Shown here: piece after piece, positions 32,301 through 40,790 of the stretch
How the letters are laid out: each line of letters begins with the position of its first letter
Position numbering within the stretch: position 1 is the first letter of the stretch
Source of the DNA: a virus
Length of the DNA stretch: 49,300 nt
Strand: one strand, 5' to 3'
Virus record (IMG/VR): IMGVR_UViG_3300028130_000009
Location: 1-49,300 of that record
Program-made: the position numbers and the translations under genes
Notes under the pieces: model-generated
Databases searched by the model: none
Told to the model about the DNA's origin: nothing
What the model saw: the letters and a program-made list of their open reading frames with translations, nothing else

Positions 32301-35300
32301 GTTACCTCTGTAGTCTACTACTTTTAAATTTAGAGTTTGGTTATCAGTTCCGTTGTAGTATCCAAATAAATGATACTTGATATACCCTGAGTTATAAGTC
32401 TCTTCATTTATTGTAAAATAAAGATTCTGCCATGTAGTATCCCAATGTTTTGGACAATAGTAAACACGTCCAATATGATGTCTTCTAGCCTGTGTCGCAC
32501 TTGCTCCTAATCCAGGGAATATGTGTCTATCAGTCACCCCAGTTAAATAAGGAGTTCCTGGATTATTCAAGATCTGTGAATCTCCACTTGTTGAAGTCCA
32601 GTCAGCATTAACGTTTTGTTCTGCATTTGTTGGAGCGTGAGCAGACTCAGCATGTGTAAATGCATTATCCCAATCTCCATTATTATAACTAGTAGAGCCC
32701 GCTGATATTAGTTCATATGTAGTACCTGCATCATTTCTATATGTCAAGTAATCATTAGAACCAGACCATATTCTGTGAACCTCTGTTCCATCTGCGGCTT
32801 TCCAAACAATATCTCCAGGGTCTGCACCTTGAAAAGATAAATCTGATGCTCCAAAATTATAACCAGAGTATGTTGTTCCATCAACAGATCCATCCGCTTT
32901 TAAAAATCCTGTAGATGCTCCACTAGGTATCGCAAAAGAAGCACCAATTACATCCCCTGCAACAGTTAAATCATTAGTTAAATCCCAAGTATCATCCCCG
33001 TCATCAAATATTAAACTTGCTTCTGTAATAGCAACGTCATTTTCATCAACTCCTCTATAAATAGATATACCAGACGTTGCTGCTGTTGCAGTGTCAGGTG
33101 TTCCTTGAGTTGTGTTAAGTTGTAGTATATTATCCTCAACCTCTACAGTTGCTGTGTTTATTGTAGTCGTAGTGCCGTTAACAGTTAACGCTCCTGTTAT
33201 TTGTACACTACCTGCAAAAGTAGCTAAACCAGCTGAGTTTAAAGTAAATTGATCAGACCCTCCTTTTTGTATTTTAAAATTATTAGCTCCTGTTCCTGCA
33301 AAAGATCTATTTAAGATAAAGTTATGTTCTGAGTTTCCATCAGAATCTTGAGCAGCAGTAATAGAATTATTTACATCAGTTATATATAATTTTATAGATT
33401 GATCTGCTGTTCTACCGACTGATAAAGATCCAGTACCCGCACCAGTATGAACAGTTAGATTACCACCAAAATTACCACCTGTTGTCGCAGAGACAAAGTC
33501 TGTCTGATTAACTACTGTATCAGCAGCAGCACCTAACTCTGTTAGAGTAGGTAGATGTCCTTCGTGATATATTTCTCTTGGAGTACTGTTATCTACGACA
33601 TAGTTACCTTCTTCAAGTGTTGAAGTGTCTATTTCAACACCTGTAGTACCTCCTGATACTGGAGCAGGTTCTGTAGTAACTACTGTAGGTGATGTATGAA
33701 AAGTAGTGGCACCTGATTTAGTTAAGTGAAGTCTTAACATTTGGTATCTAGTAGTTCTTACATAAACATCAAAATAATGATAATACTGACTAGTTGTAAT
33801 ATCAGACTCAATAATTCTAATACCACATTTATCAGTGTCAGTTGCTCCAGATGCATTATGTAAAACATCAACTTGCCCAGTTATCTCAATAGTATCATTA
33901 GTCCCTCCTTCACGACCTACGATACCTAAGTCAACTTTTTGTGCTGCAAATCCTTCAACGTGATTAGAAAAAAGACCCCTAATGTGTAAACCACCATTAC
34001 CTTGGTTTACAGTAGCAATTTTATACCATTTATTACCTGATAGACTACCCTCATCATTTACCTCAAAAACCCACTCTTTTGCCGAGCCATCTTTAGTTAA
34101 GAATTTAGCATTTGATTCAGTTTCAGTATAGTACCTGTCATCGTGATTATGTGTACTTGGTGGAAACGTACTAGGCTTATTAAGTATAAAAGAATCATCA
34201 GTAGTAGTGGTTTCAGTCCAATTTGCTTGCACATTCGCTTCAGCATCCGTAGGTGCGTGAGTAGCCTGTGAATGCGTATACGCAGTATCGTAATTAGTTT
34301 TATTAGTTGTTGTTAATTGATCTGTAGTCCATACTTGTGCCCAGTCTGTTTGCCATGTGTTATTTTGTTTACTTTTTATGTATAACTTATTAGCATGAAA
34401 ATCCTGGAAGTTTGCTGTAGCCCAGTGAGTTGAATCCCAATATTTAATAGTAAGTAATCCATCTGATGCTCCTGTTGGTTCATCGTCAGCCTCACTTACA
34501 TCCCATATATAAACACCTGAGGTAGTAATAGTGTCTAAGTCGTCTGAATGTCTTGCGTGTGTTCTTAAGTACCTGCCGTCATGGTTATGACTAGTTGTAG
34601 AATATCCGCTTAAGTCCTGATCTCCAGTATTTGTTCCTGATAAATTATTTGCTGATATATCATTTGTAATTTGTACATCACCATCTGCATAAGTTAAAGT
34701 GTCATTAGACCTTTGCCACTGAAAATCAGAACCAAAGGTATGACCATCCATATCTTGGTCTCCAGAGTCAAATGTCTCTACCCAATATCTTATATTGTAG
34801 TCACCAGGATGATTATGGTAAGCAGCCATATAAGTTCCCCCGCTGTCTGAAGCCATTGTTAATAGAGCATGGTTACTAGTTGTTCCTGCTAAAGTTACGT
34901 GTCTTACTACCCAAGCCGAAGTTGTGTTATTGTAATAAACTATATAACTAGCACCGCTATCTGTACCTGTTCCAGTAACAACTAATTTAACTCTAAAAGC
35001 ATATGCTAATGAAGGTATGTAGTGAGTTGAATTTTTCCAGTCTATTTCCGTAGCGTTGTCTGTACCTGAACCAGAGACAAGTGATGTTCCTGAATGTAGA
35101 ATAAATCTAGAACTTGCACCACCAACTGATAAAGTTTTATCAACTTGTAAACTACCTGAAAAAGTTGAGGCTAATGCACCTGTTTGAGTAAAAGCAGCAT
35201 CTACGGTAACCGCTCCGTTGAAATAACTTGTGCCGTTATTATAAAAATCATAACTAGCATGAACGCCAGTAGACATTACGGCAAACTTGCCTGTCGAATG

Positions 35301-35819
35301 ACCAGTTGTCATTCCAACGTTCCCTGTTACAGTAACGCCTGTGCTTGTGGTTTCAAACTTTTTAGAGCCATTATAATATAATTGCACTTCAGCATCAGTA
35401 ACAAACTTAGCCATAAACTCACTGTCAGTCTTTGTAATTCTAACATCAGTACCATTTGTATCGATAGCTAACATACCAGCTCCAACTTCTTGGATGAAAC
35501 TATTACTTCCGTCGTGGTATATCTGTAAGTCTTGAGAAGCTCCTAATTGTATTTTATCGCTATCGCCTAAGTTTAAGTTTCCATCTGTTAGGTTTAAGTT
35601 TCCATCTATAGTAACTAAACCACTTGAGTTAACATTTAATATAGGTATACCTGATATATCAGATATAGAAAACAAATCACCACTAAGGCTATTAGTTACA
35701 GAGAATAATTGACCTTGAGAACCTTGTACATCTAATACAGTAGAACCGTTAGTAAAAATACTACCATCAATAACAATCTTACCTGAAACATCAATATTTG
35801 TTAGAAACTTTTGAGCCAT
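29310..35819 (-). CDS. Very long tail fibre protein, 2169 aa
   Basis: Residues about 20-120 (VLDVQGSQGQLFSVTNSLSG, SDISGIPILNVNSSG, IQLGASQDLQIYHDG) match the N-terminal module of the S74 fibre. The protein then alternates phage-fibre cassettes: HNHDGRYLRTHARHSDDLDT and IWDVSEADD units, two HAPT(D/N)AE linker units, and TVNGTTTTINTATVEVEDNI (about 880-950). Late GIGT-type repeats such as SSPQQKLHIEGNI and NSPSEKLDVNGNI follow. The C-terminal 110 residues are a compact beta domain ending KSLIRAL. There is no S74 or other chaperone domain. It is a trimeric fibre in all likelihood, used for host recognition, and the longest in the block. The modular repeats make it prone to recombination. Confidence 0.85.
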   Translation of the reverse strand: MAQKFLTNIDVSGKIVIDGSIFTNGSTVLDVQGSQGQLFSVTNSLSGDLFSISDISGIPILNVNSSGLVTIDGNLNLTDGNLNLGDSDKIQLGASQDLQIYHDGSNSFIQEVGAGMLAIDTNGTDVRITKTDSEFMAKFVTDAEVQLYYNGSKKFETTSTGVTVTGNVGMTTGHSTGKFAVMSTGVHASYDFYNNGTSYFNGAVTVDAAFTQTGALASTFSGSLQVDKTLSVGGASSRFILHSGTSLVSGSGTDNATEIDWKNSTHYIPSLAYAFRVKLVVTGTGTDSGASYIVYYNNTTSAWVVRHVTLAGTTSNHALLTMASDSGGTYMAAYHNHPGDYNIRYWVETFDSGDQDMDGHTFGSDFQWQRSNDTLTYADGDVQITNDISANNLSGTNTGDQDLSGYSTTSHNHDGRYLRTHARHSDDLDTITTSGVYIWDVSEADDEPTGASDGLLTIKYWDSTHWATANFQDFHANKLYIKSKQNNTWQTDWAQVWTTDQLTTTNKTNYDTAYTHSQATHAPTDAEANVQANWTETTTTDDSFILNKPSTFPPSTHNHDDRYYTETESNAKFLTKDGSAKEWVFEVNDEGSLSGNKWYKIATVNQGNGGLHIRGLFSNHVEGFAAQKVDLGIVGREGGTNDTIEITGQVDVLHNASGATDTDKCGIRIIESDITTSQYYHYFDVYVRTTRYQMLRLHLTKSGATTFHTSPTVVTTEPAPVSGGTTGVEIDTSTLEEGNYVVDNSTPREIYHEGHLPTLTELGAAADTVVNQTDFVSATTGGNFGGNLTVHTGAGTGSLSVGRTADQSIKLYITDVNNSITAAQDSDGNSEHNFILNRSFAGTGANNFKIQKGGSDQFTLNSAGLATFAGSVQITGALTVNGTTTTINTATVEVEDNILQLNTTQGTPDTATAATSGISIYRGVDENDVAITEASLIFDDGDDTWDLTNDLTVAGDVIGASFAIPSGASTGFLKADGSVDGTTYSGYNFGASDLSFQGADPGDIVWKAADGTEVHRIWSGSNDYLTYRNDAGTTYELISAGSTSYNNGDWDNAFTHAESAHAPTNAEQNVNADWTSTSGDSQILNNPGTPYLTGVTDRHIFPGLGASATQARRHHIGRVYYCPKHWDTTWQNLYFTINEETYNSGYIKYHLFGYYNGTDNQTLNLKVVDYRGNNGDLQRYKIVLGDHTDTGWDHSSQSVFYTDIYVEVSHYKSVKVVIDALGHPILHTNPTSGAGITVIYETPTITNITYTNETYDTTYLGSDTKIWNSANDGSGSGLDADTVDGTQGNLLKRINGEFVLDVNDDFDSETGTWAEGTGAAWGEPNVTGGYAYNDGTGSRTYDVPTGAESCWISHLTWSSGGYVDVLGVQSDGDEVFLRRINTHQTVQNSDEGAGQHDGSTITFAGTSLSSFGKIKFKNRTGRFHLTGITFSSSQWEGTEGTGMIHPAQITQQGSGNGLDSDKLDGQQGTYYLNYNNFTSTPTIPTDHGDHAGLYLPIGGGTLTGQLYVNETVKAEGFFSHQGTYTATTHTNNWQKVYSHNWSTFSFSAFTLKVLAGGNTANNNINADVHINYKMQNGVYRVYANIVNYGSEALLAENFKINLSVTSAASGSWTIWHKLISNYQTPYYTLVGSGIEGTWYSDTPETSPTGDDDTWNERIILNSMSVDTDNSANVGIGTTSATSLLEISQQLSAASTIDYPYTISSRDDGNSIDQQGGEGVGVKFRIAGNAATTPGDSLVGASIAAIRESSSDGDSSTGLGFFITQNDETLDEALRIDHDGKVGINTDSPDYTLDVQGDISLVGGGENYAIMSPINQGMQIAVGDPAAVATPLVTFDGANQRVGIGQVSPSEKLQVAGKVYIESQGVNWNETTPGTTRGAIHLDPAGNGVAHTGNAITFGASDHSNGSVADAGIYTRSDGTYGTKMYLATTDSYAVGSKTRMMINSNGHIGIGTSSPQQKLHIEGNIYMGPNNTNNFVHSGANLGLQADGEVKIVSDVNDTAGGGGSDIVFGYGSSTNTDSNQNFTEAELSTYPRVEVMRIDASTNRVGIGTNSPSEKLDVNGNIKVDNALLSNQENTNVDTGTEAIASVVLATYTAAFFDFVIKKGTNVRSGTVYACHDGTNVEFTETSTNDLGDTSDVTLNVVIASTYLQLQATTTSNDWIVKSLIRAL

Positions 35820-35847
35820 AATTTACTAAATATTTAAAAAAGTACGA

Positions 35848-37170
35848 TTACGCTACTTTTTGTATTAAAACTGTAATTTGTTCGTCTGATGCAGGAGCTA
35901 CATTAAAACTAACTTTTATATGATCTGTTGATACTGTATTACTTGCATCACTAACACCACGTCTAACCTCTGCTATTACAGTATTACCAGTAGCATCGTA
36001 TAATTGAACAATTACTTTGTTAGAACTTAAACCGTGATCTATATAAAAAACAGTTTCAGTATCATCTCCTACAGTTGTGCTTGCGCTTACGTCACTAAGA
36101 ATTTCTGCAACTACAGTAGCTATAGGGAATTTTTTAGTAGCGTTACTTGCACCTACCCCTGCTAAACTTACTATACCTGTAGCGTCAGTTAGTTCATTTA
36201 AATCAAGAGTTAAAGAGTGAGTAGTTCCTTCACCAGATGTTGCGGCAGAAGAATCAATACCTGTACTACCTGTAATAGTAGCAACATAGTCTCCAGTAGT
36301 ATCAGTACCTAAAGCAATATTACCTTCTGTAGCAATAACTTTAGCAGCACCATCATTTAGCATCCATTCGTCTGTAGCCTCATTCCAGTAAAGAGATACA
36401 TCAGATGCATTACCTCTAAGAACTTCAATACCTGCATTTTCAGAAGGAGCAACGTTACCTGCTATATTACTATTTAAAGTAATAATATTATCTGCTAGGT
36501 TAATTGTTTCAGAGTTAACTGTTGTAGTTGTACCTGATACAGTTAAGTTACCTGTAATAACTATAGTATCACCTGAGTCAGCACCTATAACAATGTTTTC
36601 GTTAGCAGCGCCACTAGATGATTCTAGAGCAGCTAATCTAGTTAATAAGTTTGCATTACTAATATCATCAACAGTTGTATCACCAGCTAATGCTGTAGTA
36701 GAAGTTGTACCTAAACTAGGTAAAGTAGTAGCAACAGTAGTAACTGTATCTACGTGACCTTGTGCTGTATAAGTTGTAGATATGTTATTGAAAGCCTCTC
36801 CAAATCCTAACGTTACGGCAGTTCCAGCAGTTGCTGTTGCCGTTACAGCGTCGTGATTAATTGTAAACGATTTATCAGCAGATTGATTTAAAGTAAAGAC
36901 TCCAGTTTCTCCAGATCCAAAACTTAAAAGAGTTCCAGCAGTAACTGTTACTGTTGCGTCATAAACAGGATCGCCTACTTCTAACCATCCCCCTGTAGCT
37001 CCACTATAAACTTTTAATCTATAGTCAACTTCTGCAGAAGGTGAGGTATCAAAATATATACGACCTGCTTGTAAACTTGCAGTCGGAGCAGTCCCTAAAG
37101 GGTGTATAGATGCATTTTGTAGTTGATTACCATTAAGGTTAATATCAACAAGGTGTTTAATTTCAGCCAT
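35848..37170 (-). CDS. Structural fibre-like protein, 440 aa
   Basis: The N-terminus, MAEIKHLVDINLNGNQLQNA...AGRIYFDTS, is a common start of virion structural proteins in aquatic phages. Residues about 203-270 (NLTVSGTTTTVNSETINLAD, ITLNSN, EVLRG, YWNEATDEWML) repeat a cassette also present in the 2169-residue fibre. The C-terminal 90 residues (ETVFYIDHGLSSNKVIVQLY) resemble the tip-like domain of the 110-residue protein at 37200. The protein is probably a short fibre, whisker or head fibre. The start follows a 29-base A/T-rich gap. Confidence 0.75.
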   Translation of the reverse strand: MAEIKHLVDINLNGNQLQNASIHPLGTAPTASLQAGRIYFDTSPSAEVDYRLKVYSGATGGWLEVGDPVYDATVTVTAGTLLSFGSGETGVFTLNQSADKSFTINHDAVTATATAGTAVTLGFGEAFNNISTTYTAQGHVDTVTTVATTLPSLGTTSTTALAGDTTVDDISNANLLTRLAALESSSGAANENIVIGADSGDTIVITGNLTVSGTTTTVNSETINLADNIITLNSNIAGNVAPSENAGIEVLRGNASDVSLYWNEATDEWMLNDGAAKVIATEGNIALGTDTTGDYVATITGSTGIDSSAATSGEGTTHSLTLDLNELTDATGIVSLAGVGASNATKKFPIATVVAEILSDVSASTTVGDDTETVFYIDHGLSSNKVIVQLYDATGNTVIAEVRRGVSDASNTVSTDHIKVSFNVAPASDEQITVLIQKVA

Positions 37171-37199
37171 GATTATTTATTTTTAATTATATTATACAT

Positions 37200-37532
37200 T
37201 TAGTTTAAATATGCTTTTCCTGAGAACGTCGCCTCAAAGCTTACTGTGAGTCTGCTATTTGTATTATAAACAACTTCCCCTACCACTACTGTATCTGCTG
37301 AATCAACTACTGTTACTGATGGTTTTTTATTTAGTGAATGATTAATAACCCATTCACTTGATGCTACTGCTTGTGTGAAAACTTCAGAAGTAGATGCTGT
37401 ACCTGCAGGTCCCTGAGTACCTACACTGGTAACTACCACCTGGTTTTGCGAAGTTACAATTTTATTTTTAGTTGAGGAATTTACATGGACCTCATTATTT
37501 GCTGGTGTGGATATTTTTACGTATTTAGCCAT
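37200..37532 (-). CDS. Small virion protein with collagen-like hinge and beta tip domain, 110 aa
   Basis: The N-terminal 40 residues are beta-type (MAKYVKISTPANNEVHVNSS). A short collagen-like hinge GTQGPAGTA follows, then a compact domain (EWVINHSLNKKPSVTVVDSA...GKAYLN). The W-x-I-x-H-x-L...P-x-V-x-V-x-D pattern is one I recall at the ends of phage head and tail fibres. It is a candidate decoration or short fibre protein. Its ATG overlaps the upstream stop by one base. Confidence 0.7.
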   Translation of the reverse strand: MAKYVKISTPANNEVHVNSSTKNKIVTSQNQVVVTSVGTQGPAGTASTSEVFTQAVASSEWVINHSLNKKPSVTVVDSADTVVVGEVVYNTNSRLTVSFEATFSGKAYLN

Positions 37533-37876
37533 TATGCTACTGATTTTATAATTTGTATTTGTCCGGATATTAATCTTTCAGTAGTAGATGATAAAGTAAG
37601 ATCTAAATCAAAATCAGCTCTGTTCCAAGTATAATTAGCAGTTGTAGAAGAAGGAATACTAATAGTAAACTCTCCTGCTGTTGCATTAGTAATAGTTATT
37701 CCATTACCTACACTCAAATCAACAACAAGTGTACTATCACTTCTGTTGTCTTTTGCTTTTAAAGTTATTTGCGCACCACTTATATCTACAGCAGTATCAT
37801 CTGCTTGCTTATATGTAAGTGTGTTATTAAACGTTGTACCTTGTTCGATTTTAAAATTGTGTGATCCTGCAGCCAT
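37532..37876 (-). CDS. Small Ig-like virion protein, 114 aa
   Basis: A beta-sandwich protein: MAAGSHNFKIEQGTTFNNTL, then DISGAQITLKAKDNRSDSTL, NGITITNATAGEFTISIPSS, and FDLDLTLSSTTERLISGQIQ. This order (F.IEQGtTf...L.Y....g...dlsGa...m..r......l.....g..i....G.f.i.i........w...dyDleLt...g...RlisG.i) matches a widespread BppU-like or fibre-base domain of phages. It is a likely adaptor for the fibres encoded downstream. The ATG overlaps the metallophosphoesterase stop by one base (TAATG). Confidence 0.72.
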   Translation of the reverse strand: MAAGSHNFKIEQGTTFNNTLTYKQADDTAVDISGAQITLKAKDNRSDSTLVVDLSVGNGITITNATAGEFTISIPSSTTANYTWNRADFDLDLTLSSTTERLISGQIQIIKSVA

Positions 37877-39099
37877 TATAAAGAATAATCAAATATGTTA
37901 GGTTTACCATTACCATTGTTTTCAATCAAACTAAAACCAGCATTACTAGTCCAACCGTTTGACTCGCTGTAAAAGTTCCCGGTAAACAATGGGGCAATAT
38001 CTACAGCACGATAATTTGCTTGATCTAGGTAAGTTTCGTTTAGAGTATGAAAAACCTTTTTAGATTTTCTAGAATGCCAGTGACCTCCTAGTAAAATGTT
38101 ATAAGAATTTTGATCTCCGTACTCAAAAAATACTTTTCCTATATCTCCTTTAGATACTCCATGATGGTTATGAGTCATTACGTAAAAAATACCATCTATC
38201 ATTCTATTTAAAATAATAGAAGAAAACTCAATATTAACTTTTTTATTTAAATAGCTTTGTTTAACCATATAAAACAATAATCCAGCAACATCACCTTCGT
38301 TATCGTGTTTTGCATCAGAGGTAGATCTATCATGATTACCTGCAACCATATACACGTCTGTTAAATTATTAACCGCTGCTAAAAAATCTCTTAATATTTC
38401 ATAAGCCAAAATAACGACGTGGTGACCATATAATCCTTTCCCCATGCTTTTCCATGAGTTGATGTGATTAAGTCCCGTAAATGACTCTATAAAGTCTCCT
38501 AGAAAGATAATTGACACTTTCTTGTAGTCTTTCTCATTTACTTTGTCTGCTATCTTTCTTAAATACTCTATTACTGTTTTGTAATTAAAGTCCTGTGTTT
38601 TTGCTAAATTCTGTATATCCGCTCCTATATGTAAATCTGCCAGACATAGAACGCCATGATTAGTGCCAGGTGTTCTTTTTACATTTATAGTAGATATCGC
38701 AGAGTCTAAGTTTTTCCTCAGTTCTTTATAATCTATTTCTTTTTCACGTGGTTTTAAAGTAAGCTTAACTTGATAGTTAGTCTTCTTTCCTTTCTGTGAA
38801 GTAACATCCCACGCGTTACAGGTGTAACCAGTTACTTCAAATTTTTTAAGATCTATTTTGAAGAAATCAATAGCCTCAGCTAAAGAGGTAATAGGTTTTT
38901 CTCCTTTATAGTTATATGTTGTTGGTACTCTTGAATCGTTTATTGATTCATGTCTTGATACTTTTGCGACCTTACGTCGTAAGGTACGATGAGAAAACAT
39001 TTCTCCGGTATGGTGCGCTTGTACTATTTCTGCTATTTGGCTAAAACTTGAATCTGGGTTTTCTATTAACTTTTGTTTTATTACGTCTTCTAACTTCAC
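37876..39099 (-). CDS. HTH-linked calcineurin-like metallophosphoesterase, 407 aa
   Basis: The start codon is GTG at 39097-39099. Residues about 18-47 (SFSQIAEIVQAHHTGEMFSH, then RTLRRKVAKV) look like a small helix-turn-helix. Residues 148-345 carry a full set of calcineurin-like phosphoesterase motifs: Asp155 and His157 in DLHIGA, Gly-Asp at 201-202 in LGDFIES, GNHDR at 254-258, His310 and following THNHHG, and GGHWHSR at 338-344. The core resembles Mre11/SbcD-type nucleases and other two-metal hydrolases. Substrate unknown; DNA or a nucleotide is likely given the HTH. It heads the fibre transcript after a terminator and a promoter-like -7 box. It is enzymatic, yet surrounded by structural genes. 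Confidence 0.85.
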   Translation of the reverse strand: MKLEDVIKQKLIENPDSSFSQIAEIVQAHHTGEMFSHRTLRRKVAKVSRHESINDSRVPTTYNYKGEKPITSLAEAIDFFKIDLKKFEVTGYTCNAWDVTSQKGKKTNYQVKLTLKPREKEIDYKELRKNLDSAISTINVKRTPGTNHGVLCLADLHIGADIQNLAKTQDFNYKTVIEYLRKIADKVNEKDYKKVSIIFLGDFIESFTGLNHINSWKSMGKGLYGHHVVILAYEILRDFLAAVNNLTDVYMVAGNHDRSTSDAKHDNEGDVAGLLFYMVKQSYLNKKVNIEFSSIILNRMIDGIFYVMTHNHHGVSKGDIGKVFFEYGDQNSYNILLGGHWHSRKSKKVFHTLNETYLDQANYRAVDIAPLFTGNFYSESNGWTSNAGFSLIENNGNGKPNIFDYSL

Positions 39100-39121
39100 G
39101 ATTGTTTGATTTATGGTTTCT

Positions 39122-39129
39122 CAAAAATA
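39122..39129 (-). promoter_or_regulatory. Candidate -7 box TATTTTTG upstream of the metallophosphoesterase
   Basis: The minus strand reads TATTTTTG, an exact match to the Bacteroidota -7 consensus TAnnTTTG. It lies between the terminator at 39161-39197 and the GTG start at 39099, which would give a leader of about 16 bases. I could not find a TTTG at the expected -33 distance, so a phage-specific activator may be needed, or the match may be chance. Confidence 0.4.
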
Positions 39130-39160
39130 CTAAATTTTAACTTGTCTGTTATTTTGTAAT

Positions 39161-39197
39161 AAAAAAGGGAGCAGTTTTAAAACCGCCCCCTCCTTTG
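39161..39197 (-). terminator. Intrinsic terminator after the 261-aa gene
   Basis: On the minus strand a GC-rich hairpin GGGGGCGGTTTTAAAACTGC continues with TCCC and then TTTTTT (39166-39161). The arms pair through GTTTT/AAAAC, GC/GC and GGG/CCC with one or two internal mismatches. It lies 43-79 bases past the stop of the 261-residue gene. It should end the head transcript before the fibre genes. Confidence 0.75.
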
Positions 39198-39239
39198 AAC
39201 TAACAATAAAACTAACAAACAATTATATTATAAGTGTGT

Positions 39240-40025
39240 CTATTTAAGTTTTTCCACCTCGGTTACAATAGCCGCTGGTGTTACAGTAGAGTTGCCGTCT
39301 TTTACGTACACTTCAATAATGAAACTGTCATAATTTTTTGCATTTCCAACTGCTTTAGATGGTGTTACTTTTTCAGCTTCGATTAAAACTAAATCATAAT
39401 TTCCAGATACTACAGATACTGGTTGTTTGATGTTTGTACCACCAAGACCAAATAAACCACCGTCAATGAATCCAGCTTTTTCTGCTTGAGCTACTTTAGC
39501 TTCAGTTCCTACAGAAGGAACAGCTGCTGTACCGTAAACAAATGAACTAGCGTCATTTCCAGCTAATCTGAAATGTGAGTCAATAGGAGCTGTAATTGTA
39601 ATAACAGCACCAGATATACTTGCACCAAAACCATAGAACTCAGAGCTTGACTTAGCAAACTCAATATCCATAAGAGCTTCAATAGCTGCAGCACTTGCAC
39701 CTTCGAAAGTTTTAATTGGAAGGTTCATAGTACCTTTAGTAGTGTTGATGATTTTTACATAAGCACTTCCTGATTCTAATGCAATTGTTGCAGTAGAGGA
39801 TTGTGCTGTTCCAGCGCTATACGCTATAGAAGTAACTTTTTTGATGTTACCTTCGCTGATTGGACCTACGTTTTTAGATCCGTAGAATAATGATACGTTG
39901 TCGTCTCCGCTTGTTAATGCAGCTGTAAAAGTTGCGCCATCTTTTGCGTAACCGAACTTTGCAGCTTCAAAAGCAGAAGCAGCAGCAGTATCACTGTTGA
40001 TGATTAGGACTTCTTTTTTTGCCAT
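39240..40025 (-). CDS. Putative abundant virion protein, 261 aa
   Basis: Not assigned to a family. The sequence begins MAKKEVLIINSDTAAASAFE, is Ala/Ser/Gly/Thr-rich with mostly beta character (FTAALTSGDDNVSLFYGSKN, ATIALESGSAYVKIINTTKG) and ends ITVEVEKLK-like (AAIVTEVEKLK). There is no signal, membrane helix or catalytic motif. It shares 27 identical bases of leader with the major capsid gene and is followed directly by a strong terminator. Both suggest an abundant structural protein, such as a head decoration or tail barrel component. The function is inferred from expression signals only. Confidence 0.75.
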   Translation of the reverse strand: MAKKEVLIINSDTAAASAFEAAKFGYAKDGATFTAALTSGDDNVSLFYGSKNVGPISEGNIKKVTSIAYSAGTAQSSTATIALESGSAYVKIINTTKGTMNLPIKTFEGASAAAIEALMDIEFAKSSSEFYGFGASISGAVITITAPIDSHFRLAGNDASSFVYGTAAVPSVGTEAKVAQAEKAGFIDGGLFGLGGTNIKQPVSVVSGNYDLVLIEAEKVTPSKAVGNAKNYDSFIIEVYVKDGNSTVTPAAIVTEVEKLK

Positions 40026-40055
40026 GATAAATAAATATTAAAGATTAAAATTAAA
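40026..40055 (-). promoter_or_regulatory. Leader repeat upstream of the 261-aa gene (copy of the MCP leader)
   Basis: Positions 40029-40055 are identical over 27 bases to 43113-43139 upstream of the major capsid gene. On the minus strand it reads TTTAATTTTAATCTTTAATA and on to TTTATTT, ending 3 bases before the ATG. The two copies differ only by a one-T indel next to the start. It is A/T-only apart from one C/G pair, with no Shine-Dalgarno. It could act as a late promoter, a translation enhancer or a protein-binding site. Confidence 0.6.
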
Positions 40056-40059
40056 TTAA

Positions 40060-40788
40060 TTACTCAGATTGAGATCCCTCAATTGAATTGGTTTGGTATC
40101 TCGGAGCCTCTGTTGCTTCTAATAAATGTTTAACTGTTAAATCTACTATCTCTTGGTGTGTATGTTCTGCTAGCTCGCAATCCAGGTTCGAAGATAAGGA
40201 AATTTCTGAAGGCTCCCTAATGTAATCTAAGCCTACACCTTTTAATAGAAACCTTTTGTTCGTAAATACCTTAATAAACGTATCTGAAATTATGCCCATT
40301 GGGCTTTTATGTGTTGATTGTGCAAAAGGACTTGCAAGCAAATTGTATGCATCATCTGGCTCAACAATCCGTAAGACAACTTCTTTTTTATACTTGTCTA
40401 CTTCTATTTCTGTTTCGCCTGCTGAAACATCTGCTCCTAGTTTTGCTCTTCCGCAATCATCGTAATAAACTTTAACTCTAGAGTTAATTAAAAACATGTA
40501 GTCTGTTGGTAAATCAAAATCCTCATGATCTACAGTAGCACTCATTGTAGAAACGTCATCACTATAATCTAATATAGTTAACACACGTAAATCATCAATA
40601 CGTTTTTGTGTACCGTAATATCCTGATTGTTTTGGATCTGATTTAGACCAAAAGCGTTGTTTTATAAAACGCTCTTGCATTTTATTTAAAGCAAAGTCCA
40701 ATTCCTCTGGTAAAAAAGTATCAAAGGAATTAGAACCTACTTTTTGTAGACCTTGTTCTACAGCAAAATGCATTTCTGCTACTGTCAT
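40060..40788 (-). CDS. crAss-type head-tail connector/ring protein, 242 aa
   Basis: Opens MTVAEMHFAVEQGLQKVGSN, then FLPEELDFALNKMQERFIKQ, a block I recognise as conserved in crAss-like phages between the capsid and fibre genes. The middle has a beta region (MFLINSRVKVYYDDCGRAKL, DVSAGETEIEVDKYKKEVVL) and the end is helical (HQEIVDLTVKHLLEATEAPR). This layout fits a ring protein that docks on the portal or the tail barrel. Its start is 2 bases after the preceding stop. The precise ring identity is not determined. Confidence 0.72.
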   Translation of the reverse strand: MTVAEMHFAVEQGLQKVGSNSFDTFLPEELDFALNKMQERFIKQRFWSKSDPKQSGYYGTQKRIDDLRVLTILDYSDDVSTMSATVDHEDFDLPTDYMFLINSRVKVYYDDCGRAKLGADVSAGETEIEVDKYKKEVVLRIVEPDDAYNLLASPFAQSTHKSPMGIISDTFIKVFTNKRFLLKGVGLDYIREPSEISLSSNLDCELAEHTHQEIVDLTVKHLLEATEAPRYQTNSIEGSQSE

Positions 40789-40790
40789 AA

